From NCBI RefSeq assembly GCF_003711105.1, contig NZ_CP023865.1:1028001-1092000 (forward strand): a DNA stretch of 64,000 bases. Reading direction: 5' to 3'. Within the stretch, counting starts at the first letter, position 1; each line of letters begins with the position of its first letter. Both the position numbers and the translations under genes were made by a program. This stretch comes from Actinoplanes teichomyceticus ATCC 31121 (GTDB lineage: Bacteria > Actinomycetota > Actinomycetes > Mycobacteriales > Micromonosporaceae). Positions 46,351 through 55,840 of the stretch are shown here, one piece after another. The notes beneath the pieces are model-generated. The model was not told the DNA's origin, did no database searches, and saw nothing but the letters and a program-made list of their open reading frames with translations.

Positions 46351-48021
46351 ATGACGGCGTCGGGTCACACGGCCCGGAAGGGACATGTCGTGGTGACTGA
46401 GGCGCCGGACGTTGCTGAGCCCGACCTGGTCTATTGCGTGCACGGCACGTTCGCCGGTGATCGCGAGGGCAACGACGTCGGCAGCCGGTGGTGGCAGCGG
46501 GGAAGCGCCACCTGGCAACAACTCGAGGAGCGGCTGCCTCCGGGCACGGCCCTGCCTGCTGACGACATGCCTCTGTTCCATTGGACCGGCCGTAACTCCC
46601 TCGCTGACCGCCTGGACGCCAGCCATCGGTTGCTGGCACGCCTTCTGGAACTCGAAAGTCGCGGACGGCCGTACCACCTGATCGGGCACAGCCACGGCGG
46701 ATCCGTGATCTGGGAGGCGCTCATCACCGCCCATCTCATGCGCGAGCAGCGCACCGTCTTTCCCGCAGTCCGGCCCTACTTGCAACAACTGGGCCTGATA
46801 CCTCCTGCGCCGCGCCGGACAGCCTGGCGACGAGTCGCCGATTGGCCCGACCCCCACCGCTTCCCGCCAGCCGGGCGGACAAAAGATGAGTATGCCCGGC
46901 TTAGCCCTCTTCTGGAACTGAAGCACCTGCGGAGCTGGACGACGGTCGGCACGCCGTTTCTGCACTATCTGCCGCAACACAAGAGCTTCGTCGTTCGGGG
47001 CTGGCCACATCATGCCTTCTCCCTGGTGAAAGTGGGGCAGAGCCGGGCCATCGACATCCTGTTCGCAGCGCTTCCTCAGGTCTGGATGATCATCCCGATC
47101 TTCGCGGTCCTCGCGGCACTGTCCGGCGAAGCAGTGATCGGCCTATCGGTCGCGGTAACGACCTTCCTGCTTGGCATAGTTCCGACCGGGTGGGAGAGCC
47201 GCCGAAGCACCGCACGCTCGGTGAGCACGCGCGCGGTCGCCGCCCGCGAGGCCGCCGCCCGCTTCGGCGACCGATGGCTCGGACTGTGGGCGCCCACCGA
47301 CGAGGCCATCACCGGGCTGAGCAATACCATCGGCGCTGGCGGGCCTTCGTACCGACGGCTCTGCGTTGAGCCGACCAACCGACCAACCGTCCCCGCCGAG
47401 CCGGCACCGCCTACCCCCGCGGAGCTCCTGCCACTTCCCATGATCAAGCTTGGTGTTCCCGGCTACACCGGGCGCCTCGCGCCGGATGCGGTTCCGTGGA
47501 GCAACCGCATCATCCGTGGCCCTCTCGCCACGATCGTCAATCACACTGCGGCGCCGCTTGCGCAACGTCTGGTGGCCGGCACGATGGTGCGCGCCGCGCA
47601 GGGGTCGGACATCCCCGGCACGGTACTCGCCTACGTCAGCGCTACTCCGCTGCCTTTCGATCAAGTCCCCGACGGACTGCCGGTACGTGTCGCCGCTGAC
47701 CTGGAAATACAGGCGACGAAGCAGACCGGTGTCCTGGGCGCGAGTGTCCGCCAGGCGTACGCGCAGGCCGCCCTCAATGGCCTGCCGATGCGTACGCTCG
47801 GCGGCGCTGTGGCGCGTATCCCCGCCGCCGACACCGCGCTGGTGCATACCTCGTATTTCGGCAACGATGCCGTTCTTGAGCTGATATGCCAGCAGATTGG
47901 TCGTACTGCCAGCAGCCCCGGCCAGAGCAGTACAGCGGATCAGGACCTGGTTCGGTGGCACGATGAGACAGCTGCGGCCACCGCGGCGAAGCTCGCGCGC
48001 TACATCACGACCAAGACCTGA
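46351..48021 (+). CDS. Alpha/beta-hydrolase (lipase-like) with two membrane helices
   Basis: 556 aa. The N-terminal domain has VYCVHGTFAGD and the nucleophile elbow YHLIGHSHGGSVIWEALI with Ser in G-H-S-H-G, as in lipases and esterases. Residues 225-275 hold two hydrophobic helices (ILFAALPQVWMIIPIFAVLA and VIGLSVAVTTFLLGIV), so the protein is membrane-anchored. The C-terminal half is soluble. In a defence island such an enzyme could act as a membrane-damaging effector, but a housekeeping esterase role cannot be excluded. ATG 46351 is chosen over 46174. Confidence 0.75.
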   Translation: MTASGHTARKGHVVVTEAPDVAEPDLVYCVHGTFAGDREGNDVGSRWWQRGSATWQQLEERLPPGTALPADDMPLFHWTGRNSLADRLDASHRLLARLLELESRGRPYHLIGHSHGGSVIWEALITAHLMREQRTVFPAVRPYLQQLGLIPPAPRRTAWRRVADWPDPHRFPPAGRTKDEYARLSPLLELKHLRSWTTVGTPFLHYLPQHKSFVVRGWPHHAFSLVKVGQSRAIDILFAALPQVWMIIPIFAVLAALSGEAVIGLSVAVTTFLLGIVPTGWESRRSTARSVSTRAVAAREAAARFGDRWLGLWAPTDEAITGLSNTIGAGGPSYRRLCVEPTNRPTVPAEPAPPTPAELLPLPMIKLGVPGYTGRLAPDAVPWSNRIIRGPLATIVNHTAAPLAQRLVAGTMVRAAQGSDIPGTVLAYVSATPLPFDQVPDGLPVRVAADLEIQATKQTGVLGASVRQAYAQAALNGLPMRTLGGAVARIPAADTALVHTSYFGNDAVLELICQQIGRTASSPGQSSTADQDLVRWHDETAAATAAKLARYITTKT

Positions 48022-48279
48022 CTGCCGCCGAGGATGTCGTCGGCGTCATGAAGGCGTACGTCTGATTTCGGCAGTGAGTATCGCACCGACAGAGCCAGCC
48101 ATGTCCACGACTCGGTGGCGGGTGGTTAGTGATCTTGCACCCTCCGTGCCGCCCGACTGGCCCGCGCCGCGACTGAAACGGCGCACATACGATCTCGGCC
48201 AGCGAGCATCCGGGTCAGCATCCTCAGGCACGCGGATGCCTCGGCTGCGACGTGCGCCGGGCCGGGGGGCTCGGCCTGA
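48022..48279. other. Short intergenic region between convergent genes
   Basis: No gene. The lipase-like gene and the HNH gene converge here. I see no clear terminator hairpin. Confidence 0.4.
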
Positions 48280-49383
48280 TTATTCGACGAACGTGACGAT
48301 CGTCTTGGACCGCCGCCGCAGCTGGTTCATCTCCGATTCCAGCCGATAGGTCTTACGGGAGTTGCACAGCCAGTGAGCGCACTGGACGTTGTCGCGTCGG
48401 TGCTTGCCTCCGCGTACTAGCGGGATCACATGGTCAAGGCTGACCGACCAGAGGTTCGGGAAGATTAGGGTCCGGTCGACCGGCTGTTTGCAGATGCCAC
48501 AGACCCAGCCGTCGCGTTCGTAGATCTCGATGTCGGTGAACTTCTCGGAAGCCGGATCCCGGCGCGCAAGCCGTCGGTTGCGTTTGTTGTTGCGGTTCTT
48601 GACCCGGCGGATCTCCGGCCGATCCTTGAGCCACTGCTGAGACTGCTGCTTCCACGCTCGTTCGGCACAGGACGGGCACCGTTTACGGAAGTTTCCGTTA
48701 CGCCCGATCTGCTCGATGGTCTTGCCGCAACCGAGGCAGGTCGTGCGCCACACCGTCGGTGGCAGCGCATTCGCATCCCGGCGCGCCTGCTCGGCGCGAC
48801 GTGCATACTCCGGCCGGCAATCCCGGCAACAGACGGGGATCTGACCATGCCGGGCAACCGGCCTCGCCTCGCCGCAGATGACACAGGTGAAGACGACGGG
48901 CCGCCGGGCCGTCGTCGCCGCCCGGTTGCGGGCGTTCTGGCGCTGCCGCAAGTTCGCTGTCGTGCACGACAGGCAGTTGCGGGGCGGGTTGCCGCCGCGT
49001 GCCTTCCAGCCAAACTCGAGCCCGCAGGCGCCGCACGTGTAAACCTCCGGTCGCCTCGGATAGTTGTCGGCGTAGTACTGGCGGGCGTACTGGATCCGCC
49101 GCTCACGGTTGTGAGATTCGGCGCAGGATGTGCACCGCACCGGCCGCTTCCCTCGTCCCGGGATCTGTGGCAGCGGACCGTCGCAGCCGACGCATCGGCG
49201 CTCCAACTCCGCCCGAATGCGCGCCTCGCGTTCCGGTGCGCGCTTACGGCGCTGAGCTTCCCGTGTCTGCTGACGCTTGCGTTCGCGCTGGCAGTCGCCA
49301 CATCGCGGGGAATGACGGCCACCTCCGGTGACCAGGGGGAGTTCCCTCGGGCAGTCCTCACACCGCCGGATCTTCGTCTCCAC
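48280..49383 (-). CDS. HNH endonuclease with an array of zinc knuckles
   Basis: 367 aa. Before the nuclease come five C-x2-C pairs: RRCEDCPREL, RRCVGCDGPL with RCTSCAESH, YTCGACGLEFGW with NCLSCTTAN, FTCVICGEAR with CCRDCRPEY, and TTCLGCGKTI with RCPSCAERA. The C-terminal HNH reads DGWVCGICKQP, VSLDHVIPLVRGGKH, and DNVQCAHWLCNSRK, complete with the His-Asn-His ligands. The zinc knuckles may bind DNA. Phage or mobile-element HNH enzymes of this type often home or restrict. It starts at ATG 49383. Confidence 0.87.
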   Translation of the reverse strand: METKIRRCEDCPRELPLVTGGGRHSPRCGDCQRERKRQQTREAQRRKRAPEREARIRAELERRCVGCDGPLPQIPGRGKRPVRCTSCAESHNRERRIQYARQYYADNYPRRPEVYTCGACGLEFGWKARGGNPPRNCLSCTTANLRQRQNARNRAATTARRPVVFTCVICGEARPVARHGQIPVCCRDCRPEYARRAEQARRDANALPPTVWRTTCLGCGKTIEQIGRNGNFRKRCPSCAERAWKQQSQQWLKDRPEIRRVKNRNNKRNRRLARRDPASEKFTDIEIYERDGWVCGICKQPVDRTLIFPNLWSVSLDHVIPLVRGGKHRRDNVQCAHWLCNSRKTYRLESEMNQLRRRSKTIVTFVE

Positions 49384-49526
49384 GCCTTCTGTAGTCCTTC
49401 CTGTTGGTCGAGCAGGTCATGCAAACTGATGAGCCCATCGAGGCCGTTGCGTGAGTCGTGGTACGGCCCGGCAGGGGCGATACTGCTAAGCGCTCCGGGT
49501 ACCGCCCAGCGGCGGTCGACACGCCG

Positions 49527-50366
49527 CTACGCTTGACGGCCGAGGTGTCGACGCAGTTCTTCCACCAGACGGCGCTTTAACTCGTCGTCGGTCCCGAGGT
49601 CCTCGACGGCAAGCCGGACCACCGGAATCCCTGCCCGCTGCCATTGCAGGTCCCGGTTGCGGTCGTCGACATAACGGCGTTGGTTGCGGTGGTGCGGTCC
49701 GTCGGTTTCGACGATGACAGCGCTGCCCCGTCCGAGAACCAACAGGTCAGGAGACCAAGTGTTTCCGCTGCGCAACCGCACTCCGGGCAGCGGAGCGATC
49801 GCGATGGCGTCGTGCTCGGGCATCGCGGCCTGGAGCTGCGACAGCGCCTGGTAGACCCGCAGTTCCTCCTTGCTGCCGAAGGTGAGGCCGTCCTGCACGG
49901 GATGATTGGCGGCCCCGGACTCTCGGCGAGCCTGATTGGTCGGCCTCTCCAGGCGCTGTGCGTAACTTGTGCGCCAGTCGCCCTCGATGACCGGCAAGGC
50001 CGGCCGCACGCGCACGGAGGTGACGTCCGGTCGACTGTTGCGCTCCGCGACGTACTTCAGAGTGTTGGCGATGCGCTGCCGAATCTCTTCGGTGAACCGC
50101 TCGACGAGATGGTCATCGACGTCGAGGACCGCGACCCGGGAATAAATCTTCACGGTGATCAGGTCGTACTCGCTCAGACCGAACGGCGGGCTCACCTGTT
50201 GTGTGCGAAGCAGTTCGTCGGTGTCGACGATCGTGATAGCTCGGACGTCGACGAGCAACGCCACCGATTGATCGTCACCGCGCTGGGCGAGCAGACCCGC
50301 GGTCTGGCCGAGGATCCGGTCGCAGACCTCTACCTCGTTATGATCCCACTCGTCTGTCACCGTCAT
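49527..50366 (-). CDS. DUF559-type nuclease-like protein
   Basis: 279 aa. The C-terminal 110 residues match DUF559/Vsr-fold nucleases: NTWSPDLLVLGRGSAVIVET then DGPHHRNQRRYVDDRNRDLQ, WQRAGIPVVRL. The D and E-x-D pattern is that of the family. The N-terminal 150 residues are unlike any domain I know. It stands on its own, upstream of an HNH gene on the same strand and separated by 140 bp. A role in repair or restriction is likely. Confidence 0.8.
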   Translation of the reverse strand: MTVTDEWDHNEVEVCDRILGQTAGLLAQRGDDQSVALLVDVRAITIVDTDELLRTQQVSPPFGLSEYDLITVKIYSRVAVLDVDDHLVERFTEEIRQRIANTLKYVAERNSRPDVTSVRVRPALPVIEGDWRTSYAQRLERPTNQARRESGAANHPVQDGLTFGSKEELRVYQALSQLQAAMPEHDAIAIAPLPGVRLRSGNTWSPDLLVLGRGSAVIVETDGPHHRNQRRYVDDRNRDLQWQRAGIPVVRLAVEDLGTDDELKRRLVEELRRHLGRQA

Positions 50367-50589
50367 ACCCCCTCAGGCCGGCCCGCGATGAGGGTATGCG
50401 TGAGGTATGACATTCCCGCAGCCGTGCGGCATCAGCCGAGGGACGTGGTGAGGCGACCGGCTCGCAACGCGGCCCCGTGTTCACCCGGCGGCCGCCGACA
50501 CCGCGTGGCTAGGCAGATCCACCACGGTCACCCAGCACTGCGGCTTCGGCCCTGATCTACTGGTGAGAGCGCCTGAACGTCAAGGTCGA
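50367..50589. other. Gap between the DUF559-like gene and an IS701 relic
   Basis: No gene or repeat recognised. Further decayed transposon sequence may be present, since the relic to the right loses similarity here. Confidence 0.35.
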
Positions 50590-51018
50590 ACGCGCAAACT
50601 CAGCGGCACAACTGCCGGTCGATCACGGCATTCCCGCCGCGCTGAGCGGTAGGCGAGAAAGACACCGATCTGGCAGTTCTCGATCCGCCCGCGTTCCCGG
50701 AATGCCGCCGGCCTACACCCGCAGACTCCGCACCCTCTCCAGGAAGCAGGTGTCGTCGATGATCAGCACTCCGCCCGGGTCGCCTAGATGCTCGATCACG
50801 TAGTCGCGTACCTCGTCACGCACAGCGTCGATTTCCCAGTCCGCCCTCCGCAACAGCCGCGGCGTCCCATCCGGCGATAAGTCACCGGCCTGCTCGGCCA
50901 GGGTCCAGCCCTTTCTCGCGATCAAGACCGGCGACCAAGCCCGGACGGATACCGCCGAGCCCGCCGTGGCCCTGGCCGGGTGAACCGAGCATGCAACCGG
51001 TCCAACCCACCCTGCCAC
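50590..51018 (-). pseudogene. Degenerate IS701-family transposase relic
   Basis: On the minus strand one frame encodes KGWTLAEQAGDLSPDGTPRL, DAVRDEVRDYVIEHLGDPGG and VLIIDDTCFLE, the N-terminal and first catalytic Asp region of IS701 transposases. After a stop at 50713, another frame continues with GRIENCQIGVFLAYRSAR, the next conserved block. Both ends of the gene and the inverted repeats are missing. Confidence 0.75.
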
Positions 51019-51097
51019 TGATCAATCTCGCTCGCCGCCATGCACCACGCAAGAGGGCTGACCATCGATATGTTGATCTGCCGAATGCCGTTGAGCG

Positions 51098-52489
51098 CTA
51101 GAGGGGGAGTTCGTCCTGGCCGTCGACGAGATCAGCGAGGTCGGTGAGGTCTCTCATCTCGACGCCGAGGCTTCCCCCGAGTTTCAACTCGAGTGGCGTA
51201 TACGACCCCGTATAGATCATCACCTTATGGGTGGCCGGCAGCGCGTCCGCGGCAACGACGAGTCCAGCCAGCGCCGTATGCATGTTGTGTCCGGACGTTC
51301 GAACAGCGATGGCGGTCTTCTGTCCACCGCGGTGCACGACCATGTCCGCTCCCGACTCCCTGACCTGAAGATCGGCCACCTCATATCCCGCCCGGGCGTA
51401 CAACCGCGCCACGAGCGTGGCGAGCTGGTCGATGCCGAGGCGATCGAAGATGTTGTCGAGGCCCTGAAGCAGGCGATGGGTTAGCAGGCCGATGTTATCG
51501 GGGGGAGCGGTGGAAAGCCCTTCGGCCTGTTCCAGGGTTTCGTCGGAGATGTCGGCGTTGAGGAAGGTCTTGGCGCCGGTCAGGAAGTCGTGCAAGGTGA
51601 CCATGAGTAGTTCGGCGCCGGTTTCGTCGTACATTTCCTGGACCAGTTCCGGCCGGGCCCTCACCGGATGGCGGTCCTTGTCATCGAGGACCCACAGGTC
51701 CTCTTTCACGTCGGTGGTGATCCAGACGACCTTCGTGAAATCGCCCTCGCCGTAGCGGAGCCTGTCGAGTACCTGGTACCAGAGGATCACATCGCCGGCG
51801 GCGCCGAGCGCGTTCTTGTTCTCGGCGTCCCTGTAGCCCGGCGGGATCTGGTTGGGGAACCGATACTCGACCGTCTCCTGGACGATTTGCCGTACTCGCG
51901 CCGCGTCGTAACGAGGGCCGACCTTGCCGTCGAGGATCGTCGACAGCCGCGCCAGGATGAGATCCGTGGACGCGTCGGCGAAATCCCGGACCGTCACGTC
52001 ATGCCCGCCTTGGATCGCCGAGAGTTCGTCGGTCACAGGGCTGAGCATGTCCGTCAGTCTCGTCTTGATGTCGTCCTTGGCGAGACCATGCTGAGCGGCG
52101 TGCCATTCGGCTTCGGCTAGGTACTTCGCCCGGTAGTCGGTAAGCGTCTCCACAGCATCGCTGATCGCCCTGATGGCCTTATTCAGGGAGTCGCTGACCT
52201 GCTTCTTGGTTTCGCTGTGGCGCTTCTTCTGGTCCGGAAGAACTTTGTCGCGGTTGCGCGCGAACTCCAGGGCTGACTGGTGCGGAACCCACAGCCTGTC
52301 CTGGTGGTTTTCCAGGGTGCTCAGGAGTTGCTCGCGGGCGGCCGGGCCGATGCGATAACAGCCGAGCAGGATGTTCGCGTCCGGGACGAATAGGCCAGAC
52401 TTGAAGTAATTGTCCTGGATGCTTTGCTGCCCCAGCCAACCTGGGAACATGCTCCGGAACTCGGTCCGCTCGCCTGTCACGCTGGTCAT
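51098..52489 (-). CDS. PIN-like (DUF4935) and nuclease-like domain protein
   Basis: 463 aa. Residues 15-220 match the PIN_8/DUF4935 type: LFVPDANILLGCYR gives the first Asp, VPHQSALEFARNR the Glu, AAGDVILWYQVLD and VVWITTDVKEDLW the later Asp residues. The C-terminus, GADMVVHRGGQKTAIAVRTSG, resembles Mrr-type PD-(D/E)XK cores but has Ala and Arg where Glu/Gln and Lys are expected, so it may bind rather than cut. RNA cleavage by the PIN part is possible. ATG 52489 fits the domain start; a longer frame to 52666 does not. Confidence 0.75.
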   Translation of the reverse strand: MTSVTGERTEFRSMFPGWLGQQSIQDNYFKSGLFVPDANILLGCYRIGPAAREQLLSTLENHQDRLWVPHQSALEFARNRDKVLPDQKKRHSETKKQVSDSLNKAIRAISDAVETLTDYRAKYLAEAEWHAAQHGLAKDDIKTRLTDMLSPVTDELSAIQGGHDVTVRDFADASTDLILARLSTILDGKVGPRYDAARVRQIVQETVEYRFPNQIPPGYRDAENKNALGAAGDVILWYQVLDRLRYGEGDFTKVVWITTDVKEDLWVLDDKDRHPVRARPELVQEMYDETGAELLMVTLHDFLTGAKTFLNADISDETLEQAEGLSTAPPDNIGLLTHRLLQGLDNIFDRLGIDQLATLVARLYARAGYEVADLQVRESGADMVVHRGGQKTAIAVRTSGHNMHTALAGLVVAADALPATHKVMIYTGSYTPLELKLGGSLGVEMRDLTDLADLVDGQDELPL

Positions 52490-52532
52490 GGTATTGCGGT
52501 CTAGTTGTTGCCCGAAGCCTGAACCTTCCACG

Positions 52533-52877
52533 TCATGGAACCAGCCCCACAAGCAGAGGTCGCATGGCATGCCGCGGATCCGGTAAGTCTCGGGAGGAGA
52601 CTTGTCGGCTGGCGACTTCGGTCCGCAGTACGCCGCCGTCGGGTGCTGGGACGACGTTGAGCCCAACGGCTCCAGCGGAGGCTGGATTGATCACAGCCGT
52701 CGTCGATACGACCTCGACGTACGTCGACCAGGGTGCGGGCCGGCCGTCGTCGTCCCAGAAGACAGTCTCGGCGCCGGTCGCGAACAGCCCGGCGTTGAGT
52801 GACGCGATGGCCGCCGCCGTGGCTACCGCGTCCACCGAGTTTCCTCGCCAGCCTGGAGAACTACCGGCGATGACCAC
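52533..52877 (-). CDS. Small hypothetical protein
   Basis: 114 aa from a GTG at 52877. AIASLNAGLFATGAETVFWD and DGRPAPWSTYVEVVSTTAVI read as a folded protein; the family is not known to me. It precedes the PIN-like gene by 43 bases on the same strand. The opposite strand also has an open frame, so it may be spurious. Confidence 0.4.
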   Translation of the reverse strand: MVIAGSSPGWRGNSVDAVATAAAIASLNAGLFATGAETVFWDDDGRPAPWSTYVEVVSTTAVINPASAGAVGLNVVPAPDGGVLRTEVASRQVSSRDLPDPRHAMRPLLVGLVP

Positions 52878-53152
52878 ACGCAATAGGTGTCTTTCCGGCC
52901 GTGACAAGACACCGAAATGGCGTGTCGGCGACACACGATCCGCGGGTACGGTCAGCATCCGTGACCGAAGCAGATGCGGGCCAGGCACCGTCATGGCAGC
53001 CATTGAGCCGACGAGAGGCCGGAATCCCGGCCGGCGGTTTCGTCGAGGACATGCCGGATTGGCTCTACACCCAGGTCCAGGAGTGGCTCTTCCGAGTGCT
53101 TCAGTACATGCCGGGGCCAGTGACGACATTGCGGCCGGGACACGGTCTGACT

Positions 53153-54253
53153 GGACGTTTTAATAACGTTGGTGAGTTATCGGAGGGTTGAGAACCCGCG
53201 ATCATGGCTACGGCTGGCCGATACGCCCGAATCAACCCTTTCGAGATGACTCTGATATGAGGAGATCTGCGGCCTTTGATCCCTCGATCGTGTTTGATTA
53301 GTTTTCCGCCCGGAATCGACGGACCTGGTGTCCCCCTCGCCCGCCGATGCCACCGTATCCCCAGGTCATGACCGAACGACGCGCATACCCATCCGACTTG
53401 TCCGACGCTCGCTGGGCCCTGATCGAGCCGCGCCTGAGCGCCTGGCGCCAGGCCCGCACCGACGCCCGAACCCAGCTCGGCATCAAGGGCCGCGTCCCCA
53501 CCCACGACCTGCGCGAGATCTTCAATGCGATCCTCTACGTCAACCGCACCGGCATCGCCTGGCGCTACCTGCCCCACGACTTTCCTCCACATGCGACGGT
53601 CTACGGCTACTTCGCCTTATGGAGCAAGGAAGGGATCTTCACCGAACTCAACTACAACCTCACCGGACTCGTCCGCGACCACCACGGCCGCACCGTCGAG
53701 CCCACCGCAGCGATCATGGACACCCAAAGCATCAAGACATCCACGAACGTGCCGCTCGAAACCCAGGGCATCGACGCCGGCAAGAAGATCGCCGGCCGCA
53801 AACGCGGCATCATCACCGACACCCTCGGCTTACTGCTCGCTGTGCTCGTCACCGCCGCCAACGTCAGCGACAACGTGATCGGCAACGACCTGCTCGACCA
53901 GGCCACCGCCACCTACCCCACTCTGGCCAAGACCTGGGTCGATGCCGGTTTCAAGGTCAAAACCGTCGAACACGGCGCCACACTCGGCGTCGACGTCGAG
54001 ATCGTCACCAAAGACCCACAGGTCAAAGGCTTCAGCGTCACCAAACGGCGCTGGGTCGTCGAGCGCACCCTCGGCTGGCTCATGCACCACCGCCGACTCG
54101 CCCGCGACTACGAAACCCTGCCCGGCAACTCCGAATCCATGATCACCCTCGCCATGATCGACAATCTCGCCCGCCGGCTCACGGACGAAAACACCCCAAC
54201 CTGGCGAGACCCCCAAATCACATAGCACCACAAAATACGTTAATCAGACGTCC
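53153..54253. mobile_element. IS5-family insertion sequence, about 1.1 kb
   Basis: The ends are imperfect inverted repeats: GGACGTTTTAATAACGTTGG on the left and, on the complement at the right end, GGACGTCTGATTAACGTATT. One transposase gene fills the element. A target-site duplication could not be fixed: the flanks are GACT on the left and TCTG on the right. The high identity to an intact transposase suggests that it is recent and possibly active. Confidence 0.8.
53368..54225 (+). CDS. IS5-family transposase
   Basis: 285 aa DDE transposase. The N-terminal DUF4096-type region is YPSDLSDARWALIEPRL, followed by LREIFNAILYVNRTGIAWRY and LPHDFPPHATVYGYF. Catalytic Asp lies in AAIMDTQSIKTS, the second in KTWVDAGFKV, and the Glu in RWVVERTLGWLMHHRRLARD. 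The frame is intact. ATG 53368 is the family-typical start; an ATG at 53347 adds seven residues. Confidence 0.93.
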   Translation: MTERRAYPSDLSDARWALIEPRLSAWRQARTDARTQLGIKGRVPTHDLREIFNAILYVNRTGIAWRYLPHDFPPHATVYGYFALWSKEGIFTELNYNLTGLVRDHHGRTVEPTAAIMDTQSIKTSTNVPLETQGIDAGKKIAGRKRGIITDTLGLLLAVLVTAANVSDNVIGNDLLDQATATYPTLAKTWVDAGFKVKTVEHGATLGVDVEIVTKDPQVKGFSVTKRRWVVERTLGWLMHHRRLARDYETLPGNSESMITLAMIDNLARRLTDENTPTWRDPQIT

Positions 54254-54985
54254 TCTGAGTGCCGATACCCGCCAGATCATGTTGCGCATCCGCACCACCG
54301 TCCAGCCCTGGAATCTGCCCGCGGACGACCCGGCATTCCTTGATGCCGTCGACGCCGCGATCCGTTGGATCGACTGGGGTGACTGGTCATCATTTCGTAC
54401 CGAGCACGGCAGCCCCGAGTCGTTGGAAGCGATTCTCGACGCCGCAAACTCGATGTGGCGTGCCACCCGCCGCGGCCTTGAACGGCGCCAGAACCCCACC
54501 GTCACCGCCGCGAACGCGATAGCGACGCGCGACGCCGGCGACGAGGCAGCCCGACATCTCGCCGCGGCGTGGGACGCCGCCTACGGCCGCCAGCCGGACC
54601 CGGACAAGGCCTACGACCAGGCCGTTCTCGCCGTTGAAGCAGTCGCTTGCCCGCTGGTCTGCCCGGCTGATCCCCGCCGGACCCTGGGCACCGTGATCAG
54701 GGATCTGCGCAACCAGAGCAGCCGCTGGCGACTGACCATCGGGGATCGCCTCGGCCAGCCCGCCGAGCCGGGGCGGCTCATCGAGATGCTGGCGCTGCTA
54801 TGGGAAGGACAATCCCGTCATGCCGGCAGCCCGAACTCCCGCACCCAAACTCCGGCGGAGGGTGAGGCAGCGGTGCACCTGGCGGCCACCCTGGTGCAGT
54901 GGCTCGGCCATGGCGTGCTGTACCGGCTGCCCTGAGGCGCCTGCCGCCACACTGTCAGCGATCGAGGGCGATCTTTTGCGAAGGT

Positions 54986-55840
54986 CTAGAGTTCGTCGAC
55001 GAAGGTCCGGTCCGCGGCCATCGCCTCATACGCGGCACGCTGCCAGCAGTTGACGGAGGTCGAGACCCAGCTCTGCGCGCTCGCCCGGAGGTGTTTTGCG
55101 AGCAGCTGCGAGCCTCCGGCGCTACGCAGGTCCGCGCGCAAGCCTCGTTCGCCGGCGATTAGCCGCTGTGCTTGGATGGTGTAGAGCTCAGCCAGCGCGT
55201 ATTGCTTGAACTGATGTCGGATTCGATTCGCGATCACCTCCGAAAACGACCCGTCCGGTTCCGCGAAGAACTGCACGACCGGAGGCAGTCCAGGCAGTAG
55301 CCGTGCCGTCAGCCACCTACCGGTATCGGCATGCTCGAAATACGGGTGGAGCGGTTGTTCGTCCGCGGCGGCCGCGGTCCTGTTGTTCTTGCGGTGGTTG
55401 CATGGGGTGCAGGCTGGCACGAGGTTGTCCGGGGTCACCGACAGCAACGCGAACTCGGACTTCGGCAGAACATGGTCCAAAGTATCGGCCGGAAAGTGCC
55501 CGCAAAACGGGCACGCGTCCGCGGCAGCGGACACCAGGAGGTCGTAGACGACCCGGCCGGCCTTGTTCTGCACCAATCCCTCCGAGTACAAGCGGACCAG
55601 TTCGGCCCGGTCGTCCTTGTTGGGCCTGACCGACGGGTCCTTCTCGGTCCTGTTACGCAGAGCGGAAAGATCATGAAGGCCGCCGGCCATCGCCGCCTGG
55701 GCGTATACGACCGCGGCTGCCGCCACGTGCGGCGCCAGCTCCGTCAGGCGGGCTCGACGGCCTGTGTCCCGGACCCCGCGCGCGCACGCTTCATACATGT
55801 GGGCGGCACTGATTCCAGGCCTCCGGAGAGGCCACATCAA
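54986..55840 (-). CDS. HNH endonuclease, Septu-like PtuB partner
   Basis: 284 aa. The HNH domain reads ADACPFCGHFPADTLDHVLP, FALLSVTPDNLVPACTPCNH and RKNN, with zinc cysteines and catalytic histidine. The N- and C-terminal regions are helical. It overlaps the ATPase stop by 4 bp (ATGA). ATPase plus HNH pairs form Septu (PtuA/PtuB) and related abortive defences, so cleavage of tRNA or DNA on phage infection is likely but the type of Septu is not settled. Confidence 0.84.
   Translation of the reverse strand: MMWPLRRPGISAAHMYEACARGVRDTGRRARLTELAPHVAAAAVVYAQAAMAGGLHDLSALRNRTEKDPSVRPNKDDRAELVRLYSEGLVQNKAGRVVYDLLVSAAADACPFCGHFPADTLDHVLPKSEFALLSVTPDNLVPACTPCNHRKNNRTAAAADEQPLHPYFEHADTGRWLTARLLPGLPPVVQFFAEPDGSFSEVIANRIRHQFKQYALAELYTIQAQRLIAGERGLRADLRSAGGSQLLAKHLRASAQSWVSTSVNCWQRAAYEAMAADRTFVDEL

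Larger units (their letters stand above)
52962..54935 (+). pseudogene. Abi-like gene split by an IS5-family element
   Basis: The 5' part (52962-53152, GTG start) encodes PLSRREAGIPAGGFVEDMPD then WLYTQVQEWLFRVLQ. The 3' part (54254-54935) continues with LSADTRQIMLRIRTTVQPWN and ends AAVHLAATLVQWLGHGVL, like C-termini of Abi-C type proteins. Between them is a complete IS element. Without the element the pieces would nearly join in phase (off by one base, depending on the target duplication). The original protein would have been about 290 aa. The identity of the family is moderately supported. Confidence 0.62.

Noticed and set aside
53347..53367. Earlier ATG for the IS5 transposase
   Set aside because: The extra seven residues are absent from the typical start of the family; ATG at 53368 preferred.
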